From the NCBI RefSeq assembly GCF_049651205.1, contig NZ_JBASBR010000012.1, positions 62,001 to 126,000 on the forward strand: DNA of 64,000 nt, read 5' to 3'. The notes under the pieces are model-generated. The model did not search any database. It had not been told where the DNA came from and saw nothing but the letters and a program-made list of their open reading frames with translations. Shown piece after piece: positions 53,337-62,421 of this stretch (positions within the stretch are counted from its first letter, which is position 1; every line of letters begins with the position of its first letter). Position numbers and translations under genes: made by a program. This DNA comes from Castellaniella sp049651205. Its GTDB lineage: Bacteria; Pseudomonadota; Gammaproteobacteria; Burkholderiales; Burkholderiaceae_B.

Positions 53337-54016
53337 TTCCGCGCATGATTCTGTTTGATTTCGACGGCACCCTGGCAGATACTGCCCCCGACCTTGCAGC
53401 AGCCGCCAATCTGCAACGCGGATATCGCGGCTTGCCCGCCCTGGATTACGCCCTGTTGCGTCCATATGCCTCGCATGGGGCCCGGGGCCTGCTGAAAGCA
53501 GCCTTGGACATCGACGCCAGCCACGCCGACTACGAGCAGTGCCGCCAGCAATTTTTGCAGGATTACGCAAAGACCATGCTGGAACACGCACAGTTGTTTG
53601 CCGGGATTGACGAACTGCTGGAACACCTGTTTCAGGCAGCCATGCCTTGGGGGATTGTCACCAACAAGACCGAGGCGCTGGCTTTACCCATGGTGCGCCA
53701 TCTGGGGCTTGAGAGCCGCTGCCGTGTCACCGTGGGGGGCGACACCACCGCCCACATCAAACCACACCCAGAGCCACTGTTGCATGCCGCCCGGCAGACA
53801 GGTTTCTTGCCTCAGCACTGTCTGTATGTGGGCGACGATGAGCGCGATATTTTGGCCGGCAAGGCGGCTGGCATGGCCACTGTGGCCGCCGGCTACGGAT
53901 ATTGCTCGCTGGGCGACCCCGAGCGTTGGCAGGCCGACGCAGTGGCCCACCAACCCTCTGATCTATGGCCGATTATTCAGGGCTGGACACAGGACGGAAA
54001 GATCCGGCCGCGGTAA
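53333..54016 (+). CDS. gph: Phosphoglycolate phosphatase
   Basis: 227-aa HAD-family phosphatase. Nucleophile motif LFDFDGTLADTAPDL, motif II VTNKTEAL, motif III/IV KPHPEPLLHAA...YVGDDERDILAGKAAGM. Clears 2-phosphoglycolate produced in DNA repair. It overlaps the 3' end of convergent sstT by 44 bp. Confidence 0.93.
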   Translation: MIPRMILFDFDGTLADTAPDLAAAANLQRGYRGLPALDYALLRPYASHGARGLLKAALDIDASHADYEQCRQQFLQDYAKTMLEHAQLFAGIDELLEHLFQAAMPWGIVTNKTEALALPMVRHLGLESRCRVTVGGDTTAHIKPHPEPLLHAARQTGFLPQHCLYVGDDERDILAGKAAGMATVAAGYGYCSLGDPERWQADAVAHQPSDLWPIIQGWTQDGKIRPR

Positions 54017-55205
54017 ACAGCACATCTGTGGATGAGTTCAGGGCAGTTTCTGCAGAGTCCTGCAGCACGCCAATAATGAAGCCCACACCTACTACCTGCA
54101 TGGCGAGGTCGTTGGAGATCCCGAACAGGCTGCATGCCACGGGGATCAGCAATAATGACCCGCCAGCAACCCCCGAGGCCCCGCAGGCACTCACGGCGGC
54201 CACCACGCTCAACAACAATGCCGTAAAGAGATCAACCGAAACCCCCAAGGTGTTGACGGCCGCCAGCGTGAGCACGGTGATGGTTACCGCCGCACCAGCC
54301 ATGTTGATGGTGGCACCCAGAGGAATCGACACCGAATACGTGTCTTCTTCCAGGCCAAGTTTTTCGCACAAGGCCATATTGACGGGGATATTGGCCGCCG
54401 AGCTGCGTGTGAAAAACGCCGTGACGCCGGATTCGCGCAGGCAGGTGAACACCAGAGGGTACGGATTGGAGCGGATGCGCCAGAAGACAATCAGCGGGTT
54501 GACCACCAACGCCACAAACACCATGCACCCCAACAACACCCCCAGCAGGCGGGCATAATCCAGCAAGGCGTCAAAGCCGGTATCGGCGATGGTGGCTGCC
54601 ACCAGGCCAAAGATCCCCACGGGTGCTGTGCGAATCACCACACGCACAATAAACGACACACTCTCGGACAAATCCAGCAACATGGTTTTGCTGGCGCCAT
54701 GCGCGTGACGCAACGCAATCCCCAGACCAACCGCCCAAGCCAAAATACCAATGTAGTTGGCCTCCAGCAAGGCATGAACCGGGTTGTCCACGACACTCAG
54801 CAAGAGATTTTTCAGCACTTCCAGCACACCGCTGGGCGGGCTGACGGCAGCATCCGTGAGCTGCAACTGGATCGTCAGGGGAAACATAAAGCTGGCCACC
54901 ACTGCCACCAATGCGGCTGCAAACGTACCCACCAGATACAACATAAGAATGGGGCCTAGCTGCGTCTGCGAACCTTTATGGTGATTGGCAATTGACGCGG
55001 ATACCAGCACAAACACCAGGATGGGGGCAATCGATTTAAGCGCAGTAACAAACAGATTGCCCAAAAGCCCCACAGATCTGGCCGCCTCAGGGAAACCATA
55101 AGCCAGGGCCACACCAGCAAGTAAACCGATGAGAATTTGGCCGACGAGACTCCCGTGTGTCACAAAATGCAGCAAGGGGTGGGATGAATGGGCAGAGCGC
55201 GCCAT
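53973..55205 (-). CDS. sstT: Serine/threonine:Na+ symporter SstT
   Basis: 410-aa DAACS-family transporter with about eight helices and two re-entrant loops. Characteristic segments FVLVSASIANHHKGSQT and FFTRSSAANIPVNMALCEKLGLEEDTYSVSIPLGATINMAGAA are present. ATG 55205 (MARSAHSSHPLLHF) is preferred over an upstream Met at 55241. Its 3' end runs 44 bp into gph. Confidence 0.93.
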   Translation of the reverse strand: MARSAHSSHPLLHFVTHGSLVGQILIGLLAGVALAYGFPEAARSVGLLGNLFVTALKSIAPILVFVLVSASIANHHKGSQTQLGPILMLYLVGTFAAALVAVVASFMFPLTIQLQLTDAAVSPPSGVLEVLKNLLLSVVDNPVHALLEANYIGILAWAVGLGIALRHAHGASKTMLLDLSESVSFIVRVVIRTAPVGIFGLVAATIADTGFDALLDYARLLGVLLGCMVFVALVVNPLIVFWRIRSNPYPLVFTCLRESGVTAFFTRSSAANIPVNMALCEKLGLEEDTYSVSIPLGATINMAGAAVTITVLTLAAVNTLGVSVDLFTALLLSVVAAVSACGASGVAGGSLLLIPVACSLFGISNDLAMQVVGVGFIIGVLQDSAETALNSSTDVLFTAAGSFRPVSSPE

Positions 55206-55336
55206 AAGAGTGTTCCATACCTGATAAAAATTGGCCGCCATTCTAGCACTCCCCTGCCAGACTGCCGGACGACGAGTGGATACAATAAGCGGAGTGCATC
55301 CTGCACAGGGCCCAGATACATCAGATAAGGAACTTC

Positions 55337-56326
55337 ATGGATTCATCCCCGATTCGCATCGGCATCGCCGGCTATGGCAACCTCGGACGTGGCGCGCAGG
55401 CCGCCATCGCACAGCAGCCCGATATGCAGCTGATGGGCGTATTTACGCGCCGTAATCCTGCCTCGCTGCAACTGGCCGATCCTTCCGTCCCCGTGTGGTC
55501 GATCGACGAGGCTGCCGCCCGACGGGATGAGATCGATGTCCTGATTTTATGCGGTGGATCCAAGGATGACCTCCCCGTGCAAGGGCCTTCCCTGGCACAG
55601 TGGTACACCACCATCGACAGCTTTGATACGCATGCCAAAATCCCGGAATACTTCAGTTCGGTAGATACCGTGGCACGTGCTCACGGCAATGTTTCGATTC
55701 TGGCCGTTGGTTGGGATCCGGGCCTGTTTTCCATCAACCGCCTGATGGGCGAGGCCATCCTGCCTCAGGGTGCCACCTACACGTTTTGGGGCAAAGGGCT
55801 CAGCCAGGGGCATTCTGACGCCATCCGCCGGGTACCCGGGGTAGCCGCCGGTGTGCAATACACACTTCCGGTACAAGACGCTGTCAATCAGGTTCGGGCC
55901 GGGCAGCAGCCCCAGCTCAGCACCCGCCAGAAACACACTCGTGAATGCTTTGTGGTGTTGCAACCCGGTGCAGATGGCGATCAGGTACGCCAGGCCATTG
56001 TCACCATGCCCAACTATTTTGCTGATTACGACACCACAGTGCATTTTATTGATGCCGACACTCTGCATCGCGAACACTCCGGCATGCCACACGGTGGTTT
56101 TGTCATCCGCAGTGGGCAGTCTGGCCACGGCGATGGACAGGTCATGGAATTTTCACTGAATCTGGCCAGCAATCCGGGGTTTACCTCGAGTGTGCTGGTG
56201 GCCTATGCCCGTGCCGCCTGGCGCCTGAAAATAGCCGGCGAAACCGGCGCCCGAACCGTCCTTGATATTGCTCCCGGCTTGCTGTCACCCAAATCTGCGG
56301 CCGATTTGCGCCGCGAACTACTCTAG
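55337..56326 (+). CDS. ddh: meso-diaminopimelate dehydrogenase
   Basis: 329-aa NADPH enzyme that converts tetrahydrodipicolinate directly to meso-DAP, a one-step bypass of the acylated lysine routes. N-terminal IRIGIAGYGNLGRGAQAAI binds NADPH; ILAVGWDPGLFSINRLMGEA and FWGKGLSQGHSDAIRRVPGV match the substrate domain. The enzyme has a patchy distribution in bacteria. Confidence 0.93.
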   Translation: MDSSPIRIGIAGYGNLGRGAQAAIAQQPDMQLMGVFTRRNPASLQLADPSVPVWSIDEAAARRDEIDVLILCGGSKDDLPVQGPSLAQWYTTIDSFDTHAKIPEYFSSVDTVARAHGNVSILAVGWDPGLFSINRLMGEAILPQGATYTFWGKGLSQGHSDAIRRVPGVAAGVQYTLPVQDAVNQVRAGQQPQLSTRQKHTRECFVVLQPGADGDQVRQAIVTMPNYFADYDTTVHFIDADTLHREHSGMPHGGFVIRSGQSGHGDGQVMEFSLNLASNPGFTSSVLVAYARAAWRLKIAGETGARTVLDIAPGLLSPKSAADLRRELL

Positions 56327-56336
56327 AGTCTGTCTC

Positions 56337-56897
56337 ATGCCCACACGCCGTCCCTCAACCAAGCAAGCAAGCGATGCCCACGCAATGGTCGATTTTTGGC
56401 GGACGGCGGGGCCAAGCAAATGGTTTGCAAAAAACACGCAATTTGACGCGGATTTCCGTGAACGTTTTGCCCAGGCGCACTTTGCCGCTGCGCATCAAGA
56501 GCTGGCCGGCTGGCTGCAAGAGCCAGAGTCTTCCCTGGCTTTGATTCTGCTGCTGGATCAATATCCACGAAACGCTTTTCGGGACACCGGGCATATGTTT
56601 GCCACCGACGGCCTGGCGCTGTGCTATGCCCGGCAAGCACTTCGGCACCTGAAAGACATCGAGCCTGATCTGCGCAATTTTATTTGCCTGCCTTTCATGC
56701 ACTCCGAGAACCTGCTCACGCAACAGGAATCCATCAATCTTTATCGCCAGCATGCACCGGGCTCCATGCGCTGGGCCCAGGAGCACCACGATATCATCGC
56801 GCGCTTTGGCCGGTTTCCCCATCGCAATGCAGCGCTGGGCCGCACCACCACCCAGGCAGAACAGGCGTTTCTGGATGCCGGCGGGTTTTCAGGCTGA
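56337..56897 (+). CDS. DUF924 family protein
   Basis: 186-aa cytoplasmic protein with an all-helical TPR-like fold. Family motifs: VDFWRTAGPSKWF, LILLLDQYPRNAFRDT and FICLPFMHSENLLTQQESINL. Function not established. The start lies 10 nt after ddh, suggesting co-transcription. The stop overlaps the convergent EamA gene by 9 bp. Confidence 0.88.
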   Translation: MPTRRPSTKQASDAHAMVDFWRTAGPSKWFAKNTQFDADFRERFAQAHFAAAHQELAGWLQEPESSLALILLLDQYPRNAFRDTGHMFATDGLALCYARQALRHLKDIEPDLRNFICLPFMHSENLLTQQESINLYRQHAPGSMRWAQEHHDIIARFGRFPHRNAALGRTTTQAEQAFLDAGGFSG

Positions 56898-57815
56898 ATG
56901 TGCCCGCCACTGAGCGTACCAGCCATAGCCACTGAGCAACACAACCCCAACCACAACCAGTGCGGCACCCAGCAAAAAACCCGGACCAATGGGTTCATCC
57001 AGTAGCCACGCACCCAGCACCACGCCAAACAAGGGGGTTAAAAACGAGAATACCCCCAGGCGTGACGCCAGGTATTTACGCAGCAACCAAAACCACGTCA
57101 GATAGCTGATAAACGCCACAAATACAGTCTGAAACGCCAGGCCGGCCCACACCAGCGGGCTCGGATGAAACGTGGTTTGCCCGGTTGACACGGCAAAGAG
57201 CATGATCAAAAAAGAACCCACCACCAGCTGATACATCAGCGACTGGCTCGCGGGCAAAGCAGCCAAAGGCGTTACCCTGACCACCACCGTAGTGGCTCCC
57301 CAGGCGGCGCCGCCCAGCAGGGCCAACAGATCTCCCCAGAGCATGGCTGACGCCATCGGGTGGGCGGCAGGGTTCTCACGCACCAGAAACGCAATACCCA
57401 CGCCGACAAATGCCACTACCACCCCACTCCACTGAATCCAGGCCAGGCGTTCTTCGGCCAGTTTCCAGTGCAAACCTATGGCCGCAAAAATGGGGGCGGT
57501 ATAGAGCAATACCACCACATGACCCGCCGTGGTAAAGCGCAGGCTTTCACCAATAAAGACGAACTCGAGTGCATACAGGGCACCTACACAAATACCAGGG
57601 CGCCAGAGCAAGAGCGCCTGGCTGATGGGTTCCCGGCGCCACAGCATGACCATTGCCACCAGCACGCCACCAAAGGCCGTACGCCAGCCAATCTGGAAAA
57701 CCGGTGAAAAGTCATCTGTGGTGGCCTTGAGGGCAATTTGCTGCATGGCCCAGATGAGACACAACAGCAGCATCAGCCCCGATGCCCGGCCGTCCATGGG
57801 TTGGCGTTGAGCCAC
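56889..57815 (-). CDS. EamA/DMT superfamily transporter
   Basis: 308-aa inner-membrane protein with about ten helices in two EamA repeats (residues about 12-145 and 155-295). It probably exports an amino acid or another metabolite; the substrate is not evident. Overlaps the DUF924 gene by 9 bp. Confidence 0.88.
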   Translation of the reverse strand: MAQRQPMDGRASGLMLLLCLIWAMQQIALKATTDDFSPVFQIGWRTAFGGVLVAMVMLWRREPISQALLLWRPGICVGALYALEFVFIGESLRFTTAGHVVVLLYTAPIFAAIGLHWKLAEERLAWIQWSGVVVAFVGVGIAFLVRENPAAHPMASAMLWGDLLALLGGAAWGATTVVVRVTPLAALPASQSLMYQLVVGSFLIMLFAVSTGQTTFHPSPLVWAGLAFQTVFVAFISYLTWFWLLRKYLASRLGVFSFLTPLFGVVLGAWLLDEPIGPGFLLGAALVVVGVVLLSGYGWYAQWRAHSA

Positions 57816-57947
57816 CAGAATTTCCTTAGGTAAAGAGAGCTATTGTAGGGCCCCTGTTGCCAGAAGGGCTTCGCTGGCCGGGACAATCCAGGCGGTCTAT
57901 CATGAACCCATCATTGTTCAACCTGTCCCTGCAAAGGAGTTGCCCCC

Positions 57948-58286
57948 ATGGACTCACCTATGTACCCCAATGCCACCGCCGATCTGGCCAAACAGCGTGC
58001 CAAACTTGCCCCCGAGCCCCTGGCTGCTTTCAAGGCATTCAGCAAGGCGGTATTTGCGGCCGGCGCCCTGGACGCGAAAACCAAGCAACTGATTGCCGTG
58101 GCTGTGGCGCATGTCACCCAATGTCCGTATTGCATCAAGGGTCACACCGAGGGTGCCTCACGGGCCGGGGCAACCGACGCCGAGATCATGGAAGCAATCT
58201 GGGTGGCCGCCGAGATGCGCGCAGGCGGTGCGTACGCACACTCCAACCTGGCGCTGCAAACGCTGGATCACCTACACAACAAATGA
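57948..58286 (+). CDS. Carboxymuconolactone decarboxylase/AhpD-like protein
   Basis: 112-aa all-helical protein of the AhpD-like fold. Redox pair CPYC followed by H (VTQCPYCIKGHTEGASRAGA) indicates a thiol oxidoreductase or peroxidase rather than a decarboxylase. GGAG lies about 9 nt before the ATG. Standalone, diverging from the EamA gene. Confidence 0.88.
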   Translation: MDSPMYPNATADLAKQRAKLAPEPLAAFKAFSKAVFAAGALDAKTKQLIAVAVAHVTQCPYCIKGHTEGASRAGATDAEIMEAIWVAAEMRAGGAYAHSNLALQTLDHLHNK

Positions 58287-58350
58287 CACGGCTGGTGCCA
58301 ATGCATGCGGTATAAGGCGTGGCCCCACCCACTGATGTGGGGGGCTCGCC

Positions 58351-59139
58351 TCAGGGTACCTTGCTGATCCAGCTGAAGGTACCAAATTTCTCTTCGATCA
58401 GGCGGTTTGCCGTGGCAAGCTCGGTGGGGGTCAGGGTGGATTCCTGCAAGCCATTACGCTGTCGGAAAACATCGATCATCTTCTGGATCAGGCTCTCGCG
58501 CGAGAGCCCGGTTTGGCTGCGCAGGGGATCTACCCGCTTGGCGGCCGATGTCGTGCCTTTATCCGAGAGCTTCTCGCGCCCTATGCGCAACACCTGCAAC
58601 ATCTTGACCGCATCGATATCGTAGGCCATGGTGACATGGTGCAATACCGCCCCACCGCGGCGAGCCTGTGCCGCCCCACCGATTTTTCCAGCCTCAGAGG
58701 TAATGTCGTTGAGCGGCTGATACCAGGCCTTGATGCCTGCGTCGCCCAGGGCCTGCAGCACAAAATCATCCATATAGGCGTATGCATCCTTGAAACTCAT
58801 CCCCTCAACCAGGGACAAGGGGGCATAAATTGAGTAGGTGATGGTGTTGCCTGGTTCGATAAACATGGCGCCACCACCACTAATACGGCGCACCACCTGA
58901 ATCCCGTGGGCTTCGGCGGCGTGGGCTTCTACCTCGTTTTTGAGCGACTGAAAAATACCGATGACGACGGCGGGCGCCGCCCACTCCCAGATCCGCAAGG
59001 TGGGTGGCCGGCGACCGGCGGCAACCTCGTCCAGCAAGACCTGATCAAGGGCCATATGCTGCAAGGGCTGCAAGGGCTGGGGATGCACCAGTTGCCAGTT
59101 AAAGTCTGTCCATTGACTGCGCGCGCCTGGGGTTTTCAT
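58351..59139 (-). CDS. lplA: Lipoate-protein ligase, catalytic subunit
   Basis: 262-aa member of the biotin/lipoate ligase family. Motifs RRISGGGAMFIEPGNTITYSI (lipoyl-AMP loop) and SEAGKIGGAAQARRGGAVLHH with the catalytic lysine are present. The C-terminal accessory domain of E. coli LplA is missing; a separate accessory protein is encoded just upstream with a 4-bp overlap. Together they would activate and transfer free lipoate. Confidence 0.88.
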   Translation of the reverse strand: MKTPGARSQWTDFNWQLVHPQPLQPLQHMALDQVLLDEVAAGRRPPTLRIWEWAAPAVVIGIFQSLKNEVEAHAAEAHGIQVVRRISGGGAMFIEPGNTITYSIYAPLSLVEGMSFKDAYAYMDDFVLQALGDAGIKAWYQPLNDITSEAGKIGGAAQARRGGAVLHHVTMAYDIDAVKMLQVLRIGREKLSDKGTTSAAKRVDPLRSQTGLSRESLIQKMIDVFRQRNGLQESTLTPTELATANRLIEEKFGTFSWISKVP

Positions 59140-59441
59140 GCCAGTGCCCTCCGGACAACCACGGCAATGCCCTCGGGGCTGATGCCAAACATCTCGACGT
59201 TGGCATCCAGCGCCTGCCGGACATGGCGGGCAATGCTGGCCTCGTCGGTCTCTGCGGGCAAGCCCTCGAGGGCGGCATTGATGCAATCCAGCGCCTCGGG
59301 GGGTTCGAGGAAGAAATCCCCGGACAGGCGAACCTGGGCCAGGAGGCCGTTATCAACCGCCAGATCAACCACCACCAGTTTGCCCCCGGGTATTTTGTAC
59401 TCGCCGTGTCCTGGTGGATGTTCTGGTGTTGTGCTGGTCAT
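59136..59441 (-). CDS. Lipoate-protein ligase accessory subunit (LplB-like)
   Basis: 101-aa protein. GEYKIPGGKLVVVDL at the N terminus and FFLEPPEALDCINAALEGLP match the C-terminal accessory domain of LplA enzymes, which is a free-standing LplB in Thermoplasma acidophilum, where it is needed for lipoate adenylation. It precedes and overlaps lplA by 4 bp. No octanoyltransferase (lipB) is next to it. Confidence 0.8.
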   Translation of the reverse strand: MTSTTPEHPPGHGEYKIPGGKLVVVDLAVDNGLLAQVRLSGDFFLEPPEALDCINAALEGLPAETDEASIARHVRQALDANVEMFGISPEGIAVVVRRALA

Positions 59442-59497
59442 GGGAAATCCTGTGCGTGGCGTCGGCTAAGATGAGGTCTTACTACCCAGCCGCCATT

Positions 59498-61033
59498 ATG
59501 ACCGCGAACCCCAGCAAAAAACAGGATTCACCCCAAGACGAGGCAGGCCAAATCACACGGGTTCCTCATCGCGGATGGATTTTGATGGCCTTGATGCTAA
59601 CCATGTCCCTGGCGGCGATGGACATCACCATCGTGGCGACAGTTGTGCCCCAGATCGTCAACGATCTAGGCGAGTTTGATCTTTTCAGCTGGCTGTTTTC
59701 CATCTATCTGCTGGCACAAACCATCACCATCCCCATTTACGGCAAGCTGGCAGACATTTACGGCCGCAAACCCGTACTGATGGGTGGTACCGCGCTATTT
59801 CTGCTTGGATCCGCCGCCTGTGCGCTGTCGTGGGGCATGATTCCCCTGATTGTGTTTCGCGCCTTGCAGGGCCTGGGGGCAGGATCAATCATGGCAACCG
59901 TCAACACCCTGGCGGGTGATCTGTACTCCACGCGCGAACGTGCCCGCGTACAGGGATGGCTCTCCAGCGTATGGGGAGTGGCAGCCATCGTGGGCCCGAC
60001 ACTGGGAGGCGCCTTCGCCGAATATGCCACCTGGCGCTGGGTGTTCCTCATCAATCTGCCGATCGGGCTGGCCGCCATCGGCCTGATTGCCCGCTATTTG
60101 CACGAACACCCCTCCACCAAAAAACACACCATCGATTACGCCGGTGCGCTGCTGATGATGCTGGCCGGCGCAGCCGGCGTCTTTGGGTTGCTGCAAGGCG
60201 GCAACGCCTGGCCCTGGCTATCCCTGCCCAGCCTGGGTACATTTGCCCTGGTCGCCCTTCTCATCGCCGCTACGGTGGTGCGTGAGCGACAAGCAGCGGA
60301 GCCCATCATGCCGGGCTGGGTCTGGCGCCAGCGCATCATGCTGGGATCCAATCTAGGGGTACTTGGCATGGGGCTCATCATGATGGCCCCCGGCACGTAT
60401 CTGCCTGTGTTTGCCCAATCGGTGATGGGACTTGGGCCCATCAGCGCCGGGCTGGTGCTGGCCAGCATGAGTCTGGGCTGGGTGGCAGCCTCGGCCTGGT
60501 CCGGGCAACTTTACCTGCAATTTGGTTTTCGCAATACAGCGTTGTTTGGGGCAGCCATGATCCTGGCTGCTGTCATCGGATTTATCGGTTTGCCACCCAA
60601 TCCTGCTGTCTGGCTGGTGACAGCGGATCAAGTTTTACTCGGAGCAGGCTTTGGCATGTTGTCCACCCCCTTACTGGTGGGAGTGCAATCCAAGGTGCCC
60701 TGGGGCCAGCGCGGTGTTGCCACCAGCGCCAATATGTGGTCTCGTTACCTGGGCCAAAGCCTGGGGGCGGCACTGGCAGGGGCTCTATTTAATAATGCGA
60801 TGAACAATACCCTGGCGGGCGCACCCGCCGCATTGGCTGCTACCCTGCCGGCAGCCACCGAAGTGATGACCGCCTTGCAGACACTTCCCACTCACTCCGA
60901 CAGCGGGCGCTTCCTGCTATCAGCATTTGACACTGCCACACATCATGTTTACCTGGGCATGCTGGCAGTCGCGCTGCTGACCATTTTGGTTGTGCTGCTG
61001 GTACCCCGACATCAAAAGGCAGCGCAAGCCTAA
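59498..61033 (+). CDS. DHA2-type MFS multidrug exporter
   Basis: 511-aa proton antiporter with about 14 helices. MFS motif A is GKLADIYGRKPVLMGG and motif C-like segment GPTLGGAFAEYATWRWVFLINLPIG. Of the EmrB/QacA group; the drug range cannot be predicted. Start ATG 59498 (MTANPSKKQD) chosen because the upstream frame overlaps the divergent accessory gene. Confidence 0.9.
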   Translation: MTANPSKKQDSPQDEAGQITRVPHRGWILMALMLTMSLAAMDITIVATVVPQIVNDLGEFDLFSWLFSIYLLAQTITIPIYGKLADIYGRKPVLMGGTALFLLGSAACALSWGMIPLIVFRALQGLGAGSIMATVNTLAGDLYSTRERARVQGWLSSVWGVAAIVGPTLGGAFAEYATWRWVFLINLPIGLAAIGLIARYLHEHPSTKKHTIDYAGALLMMLAGAAGVFGLLQGGNAWPWLSLPSLGTFALVALLIAATVVRERQAAEPIMPGWVWRQRIMLGSNLGVLGMGLIMMAPGTYLPVFAQSVMGLGPISAGLVLASMSLGWVAASAWSGQLYLQFGFRNTALFGAAMILAAVIGFIGLPPNPAVWLVTADQVLLGAGFGMLSTPLLVGVQSKVPWGQRGVATSANMWSRYLGQSLGAALAGALFNNAMNNTLAGAPAALAATLPAATEVMTALQTLPTHSDSGRFLLSAFDTATHHVYLGMLAVALLTILVVLLVPRHQKAAQA

Positions 61034-61102
61034 GCCACAAAAAGCAAACGGCACTCAGGGTGAACTCCTGAATGCCGCAGCGACTTGATCTTCTTTAGGG
61101 CC
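61034..61102 (-). terminator. Duplicated tRNA-Ser terminator
   Basis: On the minus strand CGGCATTCAGG and CCTGAGTGCCG (61077-61067 and 61059-61049) form a hairpin followed by a T-rich run. It is a diverged copy of the terminator after the intact tRNA-Ser at 62861-62899 and belongs to the tRNA fragment at 61103-61164. Confidence 0.7.
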
Positions 61103-61164
61103 TGGCGGACAGAGTGGGATTCGAACCCACGGTACGGGAAAACCGTACGCCTGATTTCGAGTCA
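61103..61164 (-). repeat. 3' fragment of tRNA-Ser(CGA), attachment-site-like direct repeat
   Basis: 62 bp equal to 62925-62986 with a single substitution (A for G at 61113). It covers the 3' CCA, acceptor 3' strand, T arm, variable arm and anticodon stem-loop of tRNA-Ser, then similarity stops abruptly inside the anticodon stem. The 5' half of the tRNA is absent, so it is not a functional gene. Such 3' copies are the usual remnant of site-specific integration into a tRNA. Confidence 0.88.
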
Positions 61165-61275
61165 TACAACATAGCAATGCCTGTAACAAAAAAACCTTAT
61201 TTATCAGCGTTCTTCTGATGTTATCCAATTTTTATAATACTGTATAAAAACACAACAAATCAAGGAGCAGCCATC

Positions 61276-61581
61276 ATGTACACGATCACCCTTCAAGACG
61301 CCCCCGCCGACCTACCTGCACAAGCACGGCAGGACGCGGAACAGCGCTTTCGCCGGACGATGGAACGAACCCTCGGCGGGCCAGAGCAGACGCTTGAGGC
61401 CTATCGGGCCTAGGCGACGGCTGAAGACACCGCAGAGAGCGAAATGGCGCCGAATGATGTGGTGCCGGCCAAACGATGGGTCGCTGCAGCCGGCCGAGCG
61501 CGGGGTGATGCGTTCCAGGCGCTGGGGGAGACGAAAGCTTGGTTTGAGGTACGGGTGGCAAAGCCTGGCTATACGCTCTGA
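61276..61581 (+). pseudogene. Hypothetical ORF interrupted by an amber codon
   Basis: GGAGCAGCC precedes an ATG that opens 45 codons (start MYTITLQDAPADLP) to TAG at 61411-61413. The same frame then continues for 55 more codons to TGA at 61579, and the composition stays protein-like (PAKRWVAAAGRARGDAFQ). A single TGG-to-TAG change would explain it. The intact protein would be about 101 aa; I do not recognise its family for certain. It lies inside the tRNA-flanked scar. A degenerate LexA-like site is at 61238-61257. Confidence 0.6.
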
Positions 61582-62340
61582 TCAAGCGATGGCTATAGCG
61601 CGACGCGTAAGGTTGCCCCAGCGTCCGGCAGAACCTCCCTCACACTGCACAAAGATCACTGATACAAAGTAAATCTCGCTATCTGCCTCTATATGTCCCA
61701 GACTGAGCGAAGTGAGGTGGATAGCCACTTGAGATCCATGACTAATCTAACAGATCGTGGCAACGCCTCCGTCAAAATCGCACGCTCAGCACATGCGGCC
61801 CTTTGCACACTGACTTCGTCGAAATCAGAGCGTCTCGCGATGGCAACCCTGGCCCAGACACACAACAAACCGGCCAGGCTATTTGGAACTCTAATGACCC
61901 TTTATCTCTCACCTGCCGCCTTTTTCGTTCCGAAATTGCAAGCAGCCAACACGAACCACCCGCCCGCGCCGCCTTCGCCGTTCGATGAAATCGAGCGCAA
62001 CAGGCAGTGCGTTAAAGACCGCACTCATTTTCTCAAACTGATGAAAGAAAGATTTCCCGGGTTGCCATATTGAGGTGATAACCCGGTCACACAGTGACAC
62101 CGTTCAAAGCCGCCTTCTGACGGCTTCGGCCTTGGTGATGTCGTGGGCACCGTTGACGTCCAGCCCGCTGTTCTGCCTGTAAGTTGTGGGTCGTGTGCCT
62201 TTGGATCACAGCACGTAGTTCTCGGGCTTGCCGATGGCTTTTGGGCCACAGGATGGCCATGTAGACATCAGAGAGCGTATGCAGCCGGCCAGCGCAGGAC
62301 TCGAAGTACATCCGCACCCTGATCAAGTAACCTGGTCAAC
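61582..62340. other. Interior of the tRNA-Ser scar, mostly unrecognised
   Basis: 760 nt with base composition uneven compared with neighbours. It contains the weak ORF at 61693-62073 and, on the minus strand, frames near 62087-62326 with broken protein-like stretches such as SGLDVNGAHDITKAEAVRRRL ended by stops. These look like gene remnants. No integrase or transposase could be recognised. Confidence 0.5.
61693..62073 (+). CDS. Hypothetical protein, uncertain
   Basis: 126-codon ORF, or 77 codons from ATG 61840. A hydrophobic stretch (LFGTLMTLYLSPAAFFVP) followed by a Pro-rich and charged tail could be an exported protein. No clear Shine-Dalgarno and no family recognised. It may be a chance ORF inside the decayed element. 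Confidence 0.3.
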   Translation: MSQTERSEVDSHLRSMTNLTDRGNASVKIARSAHAALCTLTSSKSERLAMATLAQTHNKPARLFGTLMTLYLSPAAFFVPKLQAANTNHPPAPPSPFDEIERNRQCVKDRTHFLKLMKERFPGLPY

Positions 62341-62374
62341 AAAAAGCCGAACCCAATGTTTCAAAAGGTTCGGC
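62341..62374 (-). terminator. Terminator of the cold-shock gene
   Basis: On the minus strand GCCGAACC pairs with GGTTCGGC around a 13-nt loop and is followed by five T residues, 48 nt after the csp stop. Confidence 0.85.
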
Positions 62375-62421
62375 CACATTCGACTGCTCTATGCGCTCGC
62401 CAACTCAGGCGAGCAGAGCTA

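Noticed and set aside
62087..62326. 79-codon minus-strand ORF in the scar
   Set aside because: No Shine-Dalgarno, odd composition, and a different frame of the same DNA looks more like a decayed protein; kept only as a remnant in the region note.
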